A stretch of DNA of 64,000 bases from Streptomyces sp. NBC_01260 (GTDB taxonomy: Bacteria; Actinomycetota; Actinomycetes; Streptomycetales; Streptomycetaceae). Each line of letters opens with the position of its first letter. Position 1 is the first letter of the stretch. The position numbers and the translations under genes were made by a program. The stretch lies in the NCBI RefSeq assembly GCF_036226405.1, contig NZ_CP108464.1:6386001-6450000 (forward strand), given 5' to 3'. The notes beneath the pieces were generated by a model. It saw only the letters and a list, made by a program, of their open reading frames with translations. It was not told the origin of the DNA and made no database searches. Shown here piece by piece: positions 46,830 through 57,300 of the stretch.

Positions 46830-47924
46830 GTGCATGTCGTACTCGCCGGTGGGGGGACCGCCGGCCACATCGAGCCCGCGCTTGCCCTCGCGGACGCCCT
46901 GCGCAGGCAGGACCCGAGCGTGGGAATCACCGCTCTCGGCACGGAGCGCGGACTCGAGACAAGACTCGTACCCGAGCGGGGGTACGAACTCGCCCTGATC
47001 CCGGCCGTACCGCTGCCGCGCAAGCCCACCCCCGAACTGATCACCGTCCCGGGAAGGCTGCGCGGCACCATCAAGGCCGCCGAGCAGATCCTGGAACGCA
47101 CCAAGGCGGACTGCGTGGTCGGGTTCGGCGGCTACGTGGCGCTGCCCGGCTACCTCGCCGCCAAACGCGCCGGGGTGCCGATCGTGGTGCACGAGGCCAA
47201 CGCCCGGCCGGGCCTGGCCAACAAGATCGGTTCGCGGTACGCGCACGGGGTCGCCGTCTCCACCCCCGACAGCAAGCTGCGCGGTGCCCGCTACATCGGC
47301 ATCCCGCTGCGCCGCACCATCGCCACCCTGGACCGGGCCCGGGTCCGTCCGGAGGCGCGTGCCGCCTTCGGGCTCGACCCCAACCTGCCGACGCTGCTGG
47401 TCTCCGGCGGCTCGCAGGGCGCCCGCCATCTCAACGAGGTGGTCCAGCGGGTCGCCCCGCTGATGCAGCGCTCCGGCATCCAGATCCTGCATGTGGTCGG
47501 CCCGAAGAACGAAATGCCGCGTGTGGACAACATGCCCGGGATGCCGCCCTACATCCCGGTACCGTACGTGGACCGGATGGACCTCGCGTACGCCGCGGCC
47601 GACATGATGCTCTGCCGCGCGGGCGCGATGACCGTCGCCGAACTCACCGCCGTCGGGCTGCCCGCCGCCTATGTCCCGCTGCCGATCGGCAACGGTGAAC
47701 AGCGGCTCAACGCCCAGCCGGTGGTCAACGCCGGCGGCGGTCTGCTGGTGGACGACGCGGCGCTGACTCCCGAGTGGGTCCAGGGCAACGTGCTTCCGGT
47801 ACTGGCGGATCCACACAGATTGTATGAAATGTCCCGCGCTGCCGCCGAGTTCGGCCGCCGGGACGCCGACGACCTGCTGGTCGGCATGGTGTACGAGGCG
47901 ATTGCCGCACGCCGAGGCGCGTGA
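46830..47924 (+). CDS. murG: UDP-GlcNAc:lipid I N-acetylglucosaminyltransferase
   Basis: A 364-residue peripheral GT-B enzyme turning lipid I into lipid II at the inner membrane face. The glycine loop GGGTAGHIEPALALADAL, GFGGYVALPGYLAAKRAGVP, VHEANARPGLANKIGSRYA, the UDP-binding VSGGSQGARHLNEVV and CRAGAMTVAELTAVGLPA match the family. GTG at 46830 lies six bases past the ftsW stop. No murC lies between it and ftsQ. Confidence 0.95.
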   Translation: MHVVLAGGGTAGHIEPALALADALRRQDPSVGITALGTERGLETRLVPERGYELALIPAVPLPRKPTPELITVPGRLRGTIKAAEQILERTKADCVVGFGGYVALPGYLAAKRAGVPIVVHEANARPGLANKIGSRYAHGVAVSTPDSKLRGARYIGIPLRRTIATLDRARVRPEARAAFGLDPNLPTLLVSGGSQGARHLNEVVQRVAPLMQRSGIQILHVVGPKNEMPRVDNMPGMPPYIPVPYVDRMDLAYAAADMMLCRAGAMTVAELTAVGLPAAYVPLPIGNGEQRLNAQPVVNAGGGLLVDDAALTPEWVQGNVLPVLADPHRLYEMSRAAAEFGRRDADDLLVGMVYEAIAARRGA

Positions 47925-47974
47925 GGCGGACGGGTCCGGGGGCGGCGCCCCCGGACCCGGCATAAGGAGCGAGC

Positions 47975-48769
47975 GTGGCCGGAGCGACGACCGCCCAGCG
48001 CGGTGCAGGGCAGCAGGAGGACACCCCGGACCGGCCGCCGCGCGCGGGCGCCGAAGGGCGCCGGATGTCCCGGCGGAGGCTGCTGATCGTGATCGCCGCG
48101 GCCGTGCTGGTGCTCGGCTCCGGCGCCGTCTGGGCGCTCTACGGCTCGTCCTGGCTCCGGACCGAACAGGTCCGGATCACCGGTGTCGACGTGCTGTCAC
48201 CGGCCGAGGTGGAGGCCGCCGCGGCGGTGCCGATGGGGGCTCCGCTGATTTCCGTGGACACGGACGCCGTCGCCGACAGGTTGCGCCAGAAGTTGCCTCG
48301 TATCGACTCGGTGGATGTCGTACGGTCATGGCCGCACGGCATCGGACTTAAGGTGACCGAACGAAAGCCGGTTCTCTTGGTGAAAAAGGGCGCAAAGTTC
48401 ATTGAAGTGGACGCCAAAGGTGTGCGCTTCGCCACGGTGGACAAGGCGCCCGGGCGCGTACCTCTGCTGGAATTGACAGCTGGTCAGTCAGCGAGTCTGC
48501 GCCGTTTCGGCAGTGACCGGCTGGTGCGGGAAGCGGTCCGGGTCGCGGGCGACCTTCCGGGCGGCGTCGCCAGGGACACCAAGGTCGTGCGGGTCACCTC
48601 GTACGATGCGGTTTCCCTGGAACTCACTCGGGGCCGTGAGGTGATCTGGGGGAGCGGTGAGGAAGGCGCGGTGAAGGCGAGAGTCCTCACCGCCCTCATG
48701 AAAGCCGCTCCCAAAGCAGGACACTTCGACGTGAGTGCACCCACCGCTCCTGCGGTGTCGGGCAGTTGA
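47975..48769 (+). CDS. ftsQ: Cell division protein FtsQ (DivIB)
   Basis: A 264-residue bitopic divisome protein that binds FtsL/FtsB. A 30-residue basic cytoplasmic segment, one helix (RRLLIVIAAAVLVLGSGAVW, about 34-54), a POTRA domain (WLRTEQVRITGVDVLSPAEV onward) and the FtsQ beta domain follow (KLPRIDSVDVVRSWPHGIGL, VTERKPVLLV). The GTG at 47975 has AAGGAGC upstream. The end of the gene is 276 bases from the ftsZ start, where several ftsZ promoters are expected. Confidence 0.92.
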   Translation: MAGATTAQRGAGQQEDTPDRPPRAGAEGRRMSRRRLLIVIAAAVLVLGSGAVWALYGSSWLRTEQVRITGVDVLSPAEVEAAAAVPMGAPLISVDTDAVADRLRQKLPRIDSVDVVRSWPHGIGLKVTERKPVLLVKKGAKFIEVDAKGVRFATVDKAPGRVPLLELTAGQSASLRRFGSDRLVREAVRVAGDLPGGVARDTKVVRVTSYDAVSLELTRGREVIWGSGEEGAVKARVLTALMKAAPKAGHFDVSAPTAPAVSGS

Positions 48770-48859
48770 CGGACATTCGGCCTGGCCAGCACCCTGGTTG
48801 GTCAGCGCTACGGGTGATCACATAGGGTGAAAAGAAAAACGGGAGGTTCGGCGTGTTCG

Positions 48860-48889
48860 TTGAACGTGCGCCACTTGTCGACTTAGTGT
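48860..48889 (+). promoter_or_regulatory. Probable ftsZ promoter
   Basis: TTGAAC (48860-48865), an 18-base spacer and TAGTGT (48884-48889), about 155 bases ahead of the ftsZ start. Multiple promoters upstream of ftsZ, one activated in sporulation, are established for Streptomyces. Confidence 0.5.
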
Positions 48890-48914
48890 CCTGTTCGGAA
48901 GAGTCCATGAAGCA

Positions 48915-48950
48915 GACACACTGGTAACCCTAAACTTCAACGTTAGGGTT
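48915..48950 (+). promoter_or_regulatory. ftsZ upstream control region: GACAC and inverted repeat
   Basis: GACAC at 48915-48919 fits the core of the WhiA site (family knowledge; five bases only). AACCCTAA (48926-48933) and TTAGGGTT (48943-48950) form a perfect 8-bp inverted repeat with a 9-base loop. The element may be an operator or a second promoter region for sporulation expression. Confidence 0.4.
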
Positions 48951-49045
48951 TGGGTCGGCGTTCGGACCGTCCCAATCGGCATCCGTCGTCGCGGCGGGAC
49001 TACCGCCAAGCGACGACACGTAACTCGAGGCGAGAGGCCTTCGAC

Positions 49046-50260
49046 GTGGCAGCACCGCAGAACTACCTCGCAGTCATCAAGGTCATCGGTGTCGGCGGCG
49101 GTGGTGTCAATGCCATCAACCGAATGATCGAGGTCGGTCTCAAGGGCGTCGAGTTCATCGCGATCAACACTGATGCGCAAGCCCTGTTGATGAGCGACGC
49201 CGACGTCAAGCTCGACGTCGGCCGTGAACTCACCCGTGGCCTCGGCGCCGGGGCGAACCCGGCCGTCGGTCGCAAGGCGGCAGAGGACCACCGTGAAGAG
49301 ATCGAGGAGGTCCTCAAGGGGGCCGACATGGTCTTCGTCACCGCAGGCGAAGGCGGTGGCACCGGCACCGGTGGCGCACCCGTCGTCGCCAATATCGCGC
49401 GCTCGCTCGGCGCCCTGACGATCGGCGTGGTCACCCGCCCGTTCACCTTCGAGGGCAGACGTCGCGCGAACCAGGCGGAGGACGGCATCGCCGAACTCCG
49501 CGAAGAGGTCGACACCCTCATCGTCATTCCCAACGACCGACTGCTGTCCATCTCGGACCGCCAGGTCAGCGTGCTCGACGCGTTCAAGTCGGCCGACCAG
49601 GTGCTGCTCTCGGGTGTCCAGGGCATCACCGACCTCATCACCACCCCGGGCCTGATCAACCTCGACTTCGCCGACGTCAAGTCGGTCATGTCCGAGGCCG
49701 GATCGGCGCTCATGGGCATCGGCTCGGCGCGCGGCGACGACCGTGCGGTGGCGGCGGCCGAGATGGCGATCTCCTCGCCGCTCCTGGAGGCGTCCATCGA
49801 CGGCGCCCGAGGTGTCCTGCTCTCCATCTCCGGCGGCAGCGACCTCGGTCTCTTCGAGATCAACGAGGCCGCCCAACTGGTGAGCGAGGCGGCGCACCCC
49901 GAGGCGAACATCATCTTCGGTGCGGTCATCGACGACGCACTGGGCGACGAGGTGCGGGTCACCGTGATCGCCGCGGGATTCGACGGCGGACAGCCGCCGG
50001 CCCGTCGCGAGAACGTCCTGGGAGCGAACTCCGCCAAGCGTGAGGAGTCGGTTCCGCCGGTCCGGGCCGCCGAGCCCGTGCGCCAGACGAGCGGACTGGG
50101 CTCCGTGCCCCCGCGCGAGGAGAGCCCGGTCCAGACCGAGCCGGTTCCGGTGGCCAGTGAGAGCCACCGGCCGCCGGTCGCTCCGCCGCACGTCCCGCCG
50201 GCCCGTCCCTACCAGGACTCCCAGGCCGAAGAGCTGGATGTCCCGGACTTCTTGAAGTGA
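49046..50260 (+). CDS. ftsZ: Cell division GTPase FtsZ
   Basis: A 404-residue tubulin homologue forming the Z ring or, in sporulating hyphae, Z ladders. Nucleotide motifs: [17 protein letters not shown], the signature [12 protein letters not shown] with GGGTGTG at 103-109, and the T7 [11 protein letters not shown]. The C-terminal conserved peptide is DVPDFLK, the site that SepF binds, reached through a Pro/Glu-rich linker of about 80 residues. The GTG at 49046 follows GAGGCGAGAG. Its stop overlaps the pgeF start as GTGA. Confidence 0.98.
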   Translation: MAAPQNYLAVIKVIGVGGGGVNAINRMIEVGLKGVEFIAINTDAQALLMSDADVKLDVGRELTRGLGAGANPAVGRKAAEDHREEIEEVLKGADMVFVTAGEGGGTGTGGAPVVANIARSLGALTIGVVTRPFTFEGRRRANQAEDGIAELREEVDTLIVIPNDRLLSISDRQVSVLDAFKSADQVLLSGVQGITDLITTPGLINLDFADVKSVMSEAGSALMGIGSARGDDRAVAAAEMAISSPLLEASIDGARGVLLSISGGSDLGLFEINEAAQLVSEAAHPEANIIFGAVIDDALGDEVRVTVIAAGFDGGQPPARRENVLGANSAKREESVPPVRAAEPVRQTSGLGSVPPREESPVQTEPVPVASESHRPPVAPPHVPPARPYQDSQAEELDVPDFLK

Positions 50261-51015
50261 TAGGTCCGCAACACGCAGTGAGCTCGAAGGATTCTGTTTC
50301 TTCAGGGGGCGGCGCCCACTTCTCCTTCACCGACAGGTGGGGCGGAGTGAGCGCCGCCCCGTATGCGGAGCTCAACCTCGGCGGCGCGGTCGGTGACGAC
50401 CCCGCCGCCGTTCTCGCCAACCGCGAGCGTGCCGCCCGCAGTCGCGGGCTCGACCCGGCGCAGGTCGTCTGGATGAACCAGGTCCACGGCAGGGACGTGG
50501 CCGTGGTCGACGGGCCGTGGGGCGACACGCCCGGGATTCCCGCCGTGGACGCGGTGGTGACCGCGCGGCGCGGACTCCCGCTCGCCGTCCTCACCGCGGA
50601 CTGCACCCCCGTACTGCTCGCCGATCCGGTCGCCGGAATCGTCGCAGCGGCCCATGCGGGCCGTCCGGGTCTGGTCGCCGGAGTGGTGCCCGCCGCGATC
50701 GGGGCCATGGTCCGGCTCGGCGCGGACACCTCGCGGATCATCGCCCGCACCGGGCCGGCCGTCTGCGGACGGTGCTACGAGGTTCCGGCCGCCATGCGGG
50801 ACGAGGTCGCCGCGAGCGTCCCCGCCTCCTGGTCCGAGACCAGCTGGGGAACCCCGGCCGTGGACGTCACCGCCGGAGTCCATGCCCAGCTCGATGCCCT
50901 CGGAGTCACCGACCGGCACATGTCGCCCTTCTGCACCCTCGAATCGGGCGACCATTTCTCGTACCGACGCGACCGCACCACGGGGCGGCTCGCCGGATAT
51001 GTCTGGTTGGACTGA
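50257..51015 (+). CDS. pgeF: YlmD/PgeF-type copper/zinc oxidoreductase or purine nucleoside phosphorylase (DUF152)
   Basis: A 252-residue multicopper-oxidase-like (LACC1/YfiH) protein. Metal motifs are His in [10 protein letters not shown], Cys in [12 protein letters not shown] and His in [12 protein letters not shown], plus [14 protein letters not shown]. Family members are reported as purine nucleoside phosphorylases/adenosine deaminases or as an editing factor in peptidoglycan synthesis; which applies is unknown. The GTG overlaps the ftsZ stop. Its place between ftsZ and ylmE is conserved in Gram-positive bacteria. Confidence 0.88.
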   Translation: MIGPQHAVSSKDSVSSGGGAHFSFTDRWGGVSAAPYAELNLGGAVGDDPAAVLANRERAARSRGLDPAQVVWMNQVHGRDVAVVDGPWGDTPGIPAVDAVVTARRGLPLAVLTADCTPVLLADPVAGIVAAAHAGRPGLVAGVVPAAIGAMVRLGADTSRIIARTGPAVCGRCYEVPAAMRDEVAASVPASWSETSWGTPAVDVTAGVHAQLDALGVTDRHMSPFCTLESGDHFSYRRDRTTGRLAGYVWLD

Positions 51016-51021
51016 TAGGGC

Positions 51022-51741
51022 ATGACGGACCGTAAGGCTCAACTCGCGGCAAATCTCGCAGAGGTGGAGGAACGCATTGCTTCCGCCTGTGCCGCCGCCG
51101 GTCGCAAGCGGGAAGAGGTGACCCTCATCGTGGTCACCAAGACCTACCCCGCGAGCGATGTGCGGATCCTGCACGAACTCGGCGTGCGTCAGGTCGCGGA
51201 GAATCGCGACCAGGACGCGGCTCCCAAGGCCGCCGCATGTGCTGATCTGTCTCTCGCATGGCACTTTGTCGGTCAATTGCAGACGAATAAGGTTCGTTCT
51301 GTGGTGAGTTATGCCGATGTCGTGCAGTCGGTGGACCGCACCAAGCTGGTGACGGCACTCTCCGCGGCGGCCGCGCGTGACGGTCGTGAACTCGGGTGTC
51401 TCATCCAGGTCGCGCTCGACGCGGAGAGCGGTGAACGGGGGGAGCGGGGCGGCGTGGCACCCGACGGGGTCGAGGAGTTGGCCGCCGCGGTCGAATCCGC
51501 CCCCGGGCTGCGGCTGGCCGGTCTGATGACCGTCGCACCGCTCGCCGGGCCGTTCGCCGGCAGGCAACGGGCGGCGTTCGACCGGTTGATGGAAATCTCA
51601 TCCCGGCTGCGCGGGAACCATCCGGCTGCGAACATGGTCTCTGCAGGGATGAGTGCGGACCTTGAGGACGCGGTTGCGGCCGGAGCGACACATGTGCGCG
51701 TCGGTACTGCGGTACTCGGAGTCCGACCCGGGCTCGGGTAA
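51022..51741 (+). CDS. ylmE: YggS/YlmE family PLP-binding protein
   Basis: A 239-residue type III-fold PLP protein that buffers pyridoxal phosphate and amino-acid homeostasis; it has no known enzyme activity. The PLP lysine is Lys40 in [14 protein letters not shown], with [56 protein letters not shown] and VRVGTAVLG. It starts six bases after pgeF and is followed by a 125-base gap before sepF. Confidence 0.93.
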   Translation: MTDRKAQLAANLAEVEERIASACAAAGRKREEVTLIVVTKTYPASDVRILHELGVRQVAENRDQDAAPKAAACADLSLAWHFVGQLQTNKVRSVVSYADVVQSVDRTKLVTALSAAAARDGRELGCLIQVALDAESGERGERGGVAPDGVEELAAAVESAPGLRLAGLMTVAPLAGPFAGRQRAAFDRLMEISSRLRGNHPAANMVSAGMSADLEDAVAAGATHVRVGTAVLGVRPGLG

Positions 51742-51866
51742 CGTCGCCAAGCAAGTCGGACCACAGCAGAAAATATGGTCATTACCGCCCATGGCGGATA
51801 GGCCACAGTGGATCGCGGGCACTTGGTGACAGATGCCGATCCACCACAGAGCGGAGGACTCAGAGC

Positions 51867-52478
51867 ATGGCCGGCGCGATGCGCAAGATGGCGGTCTACC
51901 TCGGCCTCGTGGAGGACGATGGGTACGACGGTCCGGGGTTCGACCCCGACGACGAATTCGAACCCGAGCCGGAACCCGAGCGGGACCGGCGCCGGCACCA
52001 GCCCGCGCATCAGGTGGAGCGCGAACGGGACGAACCGGTACGAGCGGTGCAGCCTCCGGCGCAGCGGGAGCCGGTTCAGATCCCGGCCGAGCGAGAGCGA
52101 CCCGCCCGAATCGCCCCCGTGGCATCCATCACACCTGAACGCTCGAACTTGGAGAAGAACGCACCGGTGATCATGCCCAAGGTTGTGTCCGAGCGGGAGC
52201 CCTACCGCATCACCACGCTGCACCCCAGGACCTACAACGAGGCCCGTACCATCGGGGAACACTTCCGTGAGGGCACTCCGGTGATCATGAATCTCACGGA
52301 GATGGACGACACGGACGCAAAGCGACTTGTCGACTTTGCCGCGGGACTCGTCTTCGGTCTCCATGGCAGCATTGAGCGAGTGACGCAGAAGGTCTTTCTG
52401 TTGTCGCCTGCTAACGTCGATGTCACGGCGGAGGACAAGGCCCGCATCGCAGAGGGCGGATTCTTCAACCAGAGCTGA
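51867..52478 (+). CDS. sepF: Z-ring membrane anchor SepF
   Basis: A 203-residue protein that tethers FtsZ to the membrane in bacteria without FtsA. The N-terminal amphipathic start [17 protein letters not shown] is the membrane-binding helix. An acidic, Arg/Pro-rich linker spans about 20-105. The C-terminal dimer core carries [55 protein letters not shown] and [17 protein letters not shown] precedes the ATG. The absence of ftsA here fits SepF being the main anchor. Confidence 0.95.
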   Translation: MAGAMRKMAVYLGLVEDDGYDGPGFDPDDEFEPEPEPERDRRRHQPAHQVERERDEPVRAVQPPAQREPVQIPAERERPARIAPVASITPERSNLEKNAPVIMPKVVSEREPYRITTLHPRTYNEARTIGEHFREGTPVIMNLTEMDDTDAKRLVDFAAGLVFGLHGSIERVTQKVFLLSPANVDVTAEDKARIAEGGFFNQS

Positions 52479-52549
52479 GAACACGACACCGGGAACAACC
52501 CGGCCGAGAGGCCGGAGCTACGAGAGCCAGGGGAGAGGGAAGCGCGAGG

Positions 52550-52834
52550 ATGGGCGTCGCTCAAAGTGTTGTCTACATCGCGTTGATGTGTTTCCTCATC
52601 GTGCTGATCTTCCGGCTTGTCATGGACTACGTCTTCCAGTTCGCACGTTCATGGCAGCCGGGCAAGCCGATGGTGGTCGTTCTTGAGGCCGCTTACACGG
52701 TCACCGATCCACCGCTCAAGCTCCTGCGGCGGTTCATTCCGCCGCTGCGTCTCGGGGGCGTGGCACTCGACCTGTCCTTCTTCGTTCTGATGATCATCGT
52801 TTCCATCCTGATCAGCGTCGTGATCAGGTTGTGA
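52550..52834 (+). CDS. ylmG: YggT/YlmG family membrane protein
   Basis: A 94-residue protein with two membrane segments (VVYIALMCFLIVLIFRLVMD and ALDLSFFVLMIIVSILISVV) separated by the family loop RSWQPGKPMVVVLEAAYTVT, TDPPLKLLRRFIPPLRLGG. YggT proteins link to division and envelope integrity; the exact role is unknown. It lies between sepF and divIVA as in other actinobacteria and firmicutes. Confidence 0.92.
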   Translation: MGVAQSVVYIALMCFLIVLIFRLVMDYVFQFARSWQPGKPMVVVLEAAYTVTDPPLKLLRRFIPPLRLGGVALDLSFFVLMIIVSILISVVIRL

Positions 52835-52883
52835 GCGATACGGTCTTGCCGACTGCCGACGACTACGTAGAGGTGAAGAAGAG

Positions 52884-54035
52884 ATGCCGCTGACCCCCGA
52901 GGACGTGCGGAACAAGCAGTTCACGACGGTCCGCCTCCGAGAAGGCTATGACGAGGACGAGGTTGATGCCTTCCTCGACGAGGTCGAATCGGAGCTGACC
53001 CGCCTGCTCCGTGAGAACGAGGACCTGCGCGCCAAGCTGGCCGCCGCCACGCGTGCCGCCGCGCAGAACCAGCAGCAGCAAGGCATGCGCAAGCCGGAGC
53101 AGCAGGACCGGCCCGGCGCACCGGTGCCGGCCGCCATATCTGGTCCGCCGGTCCAGCAGCAGCAGCCCCCGCAGATGGGTCCCCCCCAGCTGCCCGGTGG
53201 CGCTCCGCAGCTGCCCGCCGGCCCCAGCGGCCACGGCCCCCAGGGCCCGCACGGCCCCGGTCCGCAGGGCCCGCACGGCCCCGGCCCGATGCAGGGCGGT
53301 CCCATGGGTGGCCCGATGGGCGGCCCCATGGGCGGTCACAACCCCCAGCAGCAGCAGATGCAGCAGATGCAGCAGCAGCAGCCGCCGCAGATGCAGCAGC
53401 AGCAGCCGCCGCAGATGCAGCAGCAGGGCCCCGGCGGCGACAGCGCCGCCCGTGTCCTGTCCCTGGCGCAGCAGACCGCGGACCAGGCGATCGCGGAGGC
53501 CCGTTCCGAGGCCAACAAGATCGTCGGCGAGGCGCGCAGCCGTGCCGAGGGCCTGGAGCGCGACGCGCGTGCCAAGGCGGACGCCCTGGAGCGGGACGCG
53601 CAGGAGAAGCACCGCGTGGCGATGGGCTCCCTGGAGTCGGCCCGCGCGACGCTGGAGCGCAAGGTCGAGGACCTGCGTGGCTTCGAGCGCGAGTACCGGA
53701 CGCGTCTGAAGTCCTACCTGGAGAGCCAGCTGCGTCAGCTGGAGACCCAGGCGGACGACTCGCTCGCTCCGCCGCGTGCCCCGGCGACCGCTTCGCTGCC
53801 GCCGTCGCCCTCGCTGGCTCCGGCCGGTGCGGGTGCCATGGGTCACGGCATGGGCGGCAACCACGGCGGTCACGGCAACCCGTCCATGGGCGGTGCCCCC
53901 TCGTACGGTGGCCAGCAGCAGATGTCACCGGCGATGACTCAGCCGATGGCACCGGTGCGGCCGCAGGCGCCGCAGCCGATGCAGCAGGCACCTTCGCCGA
54001 TGCGCGGGTTCCTGATCGACGAGGACGACAACTGA
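52884..54035 (+). CDS. divIVA: Polar growth scaffold DivIVA (Wag31)
   Basis: A 383-residue coiled-coil protein marking hyphal tips and branch sites. Residues 1-40 (PLTPEDVRNKQFTTVRLREG, YDEDEVDAFLDEVE) form the membrane-curvature domain, then a short coil. About 135 residues of Gln/Pro/Gly/Met-rich linker follow, with QQQQ, QMQQ and GPHGPGPQ repeats. A long coiled coil (about 187-290, LAQQTADQAIAEARSEANKI onward) precedes a Gly/Ser/Pro/Met tail. It is essential in Streptomyces. The linker explains the large size compared with Bacillus DivIVA (164 residues). Confidence 0.96.
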   Translation: MPLTPEDVRNKQFTTVRLREGYDEDEVDAFLDEVESELTRLLRENEDLRAKLAAATRAAAQNQQQQGMRKPEQQDRPGAPVPAAISGPPVQQQQPPQMGPPQLPGGAPQLPAGPSGHGPQGPHGPGPQGPHGPGPMQGGPMGGPMGGPMGGHNPQQQQMQQMQQQQPPQMQQQQPPQMQQQGPGGDSAARVLSLAQQTADQAIAEARSEANKIVGEARSRAEGLERDARAKADALERDAQEKHRVAMGSLESARATLERKVEDLRGFEREYRTRLKSYLESQLRQLETQADDSLAPPRAPATASLPPSPSLAPAGAGAMGHGMGGNHGGHGNPSMGGAPSYGGQQQMSPAMTQPMAPVRPQAPQPMQQAPSPMRGFLIDEDDN

Positions 54036-54075
54036 GCGGCCGTCGCGCGATGAGCGCGTAGCCGTCGGCAGGCTG

Positions 54076-54112
54076 AGGGCCGGGCCCCGGGGTTTCCCCG
54101 GGGCCCGGCCCT
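54076..54112 (+). terminator. Terminator at the end of the dcw cluster
   Basis: AGGGCCGGGCCCCGGGG (54076-54092) is the exact reverse complement of CCCCGGGGCCCGGCCCT (54096-54112), with a TTT loop and TTTG after the stem, 41 bases past the divIVA stop. Confidence 0.9.
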
Positions 54113-54281
54113 TTGCCGTGGGCGGGGCGGGGGCCCGGGGTTCTCGGGGGCTTCCCCCGGCTTGATTTGGCTCGGCGGGGCTTGATCTGCGCGCCTGGGC
54201 GTGAGACTCGGCCTCGCCGGCGTGTGAGGGCGGGGTCCGGGGCGGAGCCCCGGGTACGGGAAGGGGCGGGTGGGGGACAAC

Positions 54282-54323
54282 AGGAAGGGCCCGGCCCGGG
54301 AAACCCCCGGCCGGGCCCTTCCT
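54282..54323 (-). terminator. Terminator of ileS
   Basis: AGGAAGGGCCCGGCC (54282-54296) pairs with GGCCGGGCCCTTCCT (54309-54323), with an inner GGG/CCC around AAA. It lies nine bases past the ileS stop on the minus strand and could also back up divIVA termination. The 296 bases between divIVA and ileS hold only these two hairpins and GC-rich filler. Confidence 0.85.
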
Positions 54324-54331
54324 CGGTGAGG

Positions 54332-57300
54332 TCAGCTCGTCTTGCGGAGGCGGAACGTCAGGGACAGACCCTCGTCCTCGAACGGCTCGCCGTACGCCGT
54401 GTCCGCCTCGCCCTGTGCGTAGTCCAGGGCCAGCACCTCGTCCGCGATCAGGGACGCGTGCTCGGTCAGCGCCTCGGCCGTCGCGGGCGACGTGGACGTC
54501 CAGCGGACGGCGATGCGGTCCGCCACGTCCAGCCCGCTGTTCTTGCGGGCCTCCTGGATGAGGCGGATCGCGTCACGGGCCAGGCCCGCACGTCGCAGTT
54601 CCGGGGTGATCTCCAGGTCGAGGGCGACCGTGGCGCCCGAGTCGGACGCGACCGACCAGCCCTCGCGCGGGGTCTCCGTGATGATGACCTCGTCCGGGGC
54701 CAGCGACACCGTCTCGCCGTCGACCTCGACCGAGGCCGTGCCCTCGCGCAGGGCCAGCGACAGCGCGGCGGCGTCGGCGTTCGCGACGGCCTTGGCCACC
54801 GCCTGGACGCCCTTGCCGAACCGCTTGCCCAGCGCCCGGAAGTTCGCCTTCGCCGTCGTGTCGACCAGCGAACCGCCGACCTCGGACAGCGAGGCCACCG
54901 AGGAGACGTTCAGCTCCTCGGTGATCTGGGCGTGCAGCGCGGGGGAGAGGCTCTCGAAGCCCGAGGCCGCGACCAGGGCCCGGGACAGCGGCTGACGGGT
55001 CTTGACGCCCGACTCGGCGCGGGTGGCCCGGCCCAGCTCGACCAGCCGGCGCACCAGCGCCATCTGCGTCGAGAGCGCGGGGTCGATCGCCGCCAGGTCC
55101 GCCTTCGGCCAGCCGGAGAGGTGGACCGACTCCGGGGCGTCCGGGGCGACCGGCACGATCAGGTCCTGCCAGACCCGCTCGGTGATGAACGGCGTCAGCG
55201 GGGCCATCAGCCGGGTGACCGTCTCGATGACCTCGTGCAGGGTGCGCAGCGCCGCCTTGTCGCCCTGCCAGAAGCGGCGGCGGGAGCGGCGTACGTACCA
55301 GTTGGACAGATCGTCGACGAACCCCGAGAGCAGCTTGCCGGCGCGCTGGGTGTCGTAGCTCTCCAGCGCCTGGGTGACCTGGTCCACCAGGGCGTTGAGC
55401 TCGCTCAGCAGCCAGCGGTCCAGGACCGTGCGGTCGGCCGGGGCCGGATCGGCCGCGGACGGCGCCCAGTTCGACGTACGGGCGTACAGCGCCTGGAAGG
55501 CGACCGTGTTCCAGTACGTGAGGAGCGTCTTGCGGACGACCTCCTGGATCGTGCCGTGGCCGACGCGCCGCGCCGCCCACGGGGAGCCGCCGGCCGCCAT
55601 GAACCAGCGCACGGCGTCGGCGCCGTGCTGGTCCATCAGCGGGACCGGTTCGAGTGTGTTGCCCAGGTGCTTGGACATCTTGCGGCCGTCCTCGGCGAGG
55701 ATGTGGCCCAGGCAGACCACGTTCTCGTACGACGACTTGTCGAAGACCAGGGTGCCGATCGCCATCAGCGTGTAGAACCACCCGCGCGTCTGGTCGATGG
55801 CCTCCGAGATGAACTGCGCCGGGTAGCGGCTCTCGAAGATCTCCTTGTTCTTGTGCGGGTAGCCCCACTGCGCGAACGGCATCGAGCCCGAGTCGTACCA
55901 GGCGTCGATGACCTCGGGGACGCGGTACGCCTCCAGCTGGCAGCTCTCGTGCGAGCAGGTGAACGTGATCTCGTCGATGAACGGCCGGTGCGGATCGAGG
56001 CCGGAGAGGTCGCTGCCGGTCAGCTCGCTCAGCTCGGCGCGCGAACCTACACAGGTGAGGTGGTCGTCCTCGCAGCGCCAGATCGGCAGCGGGGTGCCCC
56101 AGTAGCGGTTGCGGGACAGCGCCCAGTCGATGTTGTTGTTCAGCCAGTCGCCGTACCGGCCGTTCTTGACCGACTCGGGGAACCAGTTGGTCTTCTGGTT
56201 CTCCTCCAGGAGACGGTCCTTGACGGCGGTCGTGCGGATGTACCAGGACGGCTGCGCGTAGTAGAGCAGCGCGGTGTGGCAGCGCCAGCAGTGCGGGTAG
56301 CTGTGCTCGTACGGGACGTGCCGGAAGAGCAGGCCGCGGTCCGAGAGGTCCTCGGTGAGCGCCTCGTCGGCCTTCTTGAAGAAGACGCCGCCGACCAGCG
56401 GCACGTCCTCCTCGAAGGTGCCGTCGGGGCGGACCGGGTTCACCACCGGCAGCCCGTACGCCTTGCAGACCAGGAGGTCGTCGGCGCCGAAGGCGGGGGA
56501 CTGGTGGACCAGACCCGTACCGTCCTCGGTCGTCACGTACTCGGCGTTGACGACGTAGTGGGCGGGCGCGGGGAAGTCCACCAGGGCGAACGGGCGCTCG
56601 TACGTCCAGCGCTCCATCTCGCGGCCGGTGAACGACCGGCCGGTCAGCTCCCAGCCCTCGCCCAGCGCCTTCTCGACGAGCGGGCGGGCGACGACGAGCT
56701 TCTCCTCGCCGTTCGTCGCGACGACGTACTCGACCTCGGGGTGCGCGGCGACGGCGGTGTTGGAGACCAGGGTCCAGGGGGTCGTCGTCCAGACCAGGAG
56801 GGCGGCCTCGCCGGCCAGCGGGCCGGAGGTGAGCGGGAAGCGCACGAAGACCGACGGGTCGACGACCGTCTCGTATCCCTGGGCCAGCTCGTGGTCCGAG
56901 AGGCCGGTGCCGCAGCGCGGGCACCAGGGGGCGACGCGGTGGTCCTGGACCAGCAGGTCCTTGTTGAAGATCTCCTTCAGCGACCACCACACCGACTCGA
57001 CGTACTCGGGGTCCATCGTGCGGTACGCGTCGTCGAGGTCGACCCAGTAGCCCATCCGGGTCGTGAGTTCGGCGAAGGCGTCGGTGTGCCGGGTGACCGA
57101 CTCCCGGCACTTGGCGTTGAACTCGGCGATGCCGTACGCCTCGATGTCCTTCTTGCCGTTGAAGCCCAGCTCCTTCTCGACCGCGAGCTCGACCGGCAGA
57201 CCGTGGCAGTCCCAGCCGGCCTTGCGGCCGACGTGGTAGCCCTGCATGGTGCGAAAGCGCGGGAAGACGTCCTTGAAGACGCGGGCCTCGATGTGGTGGG

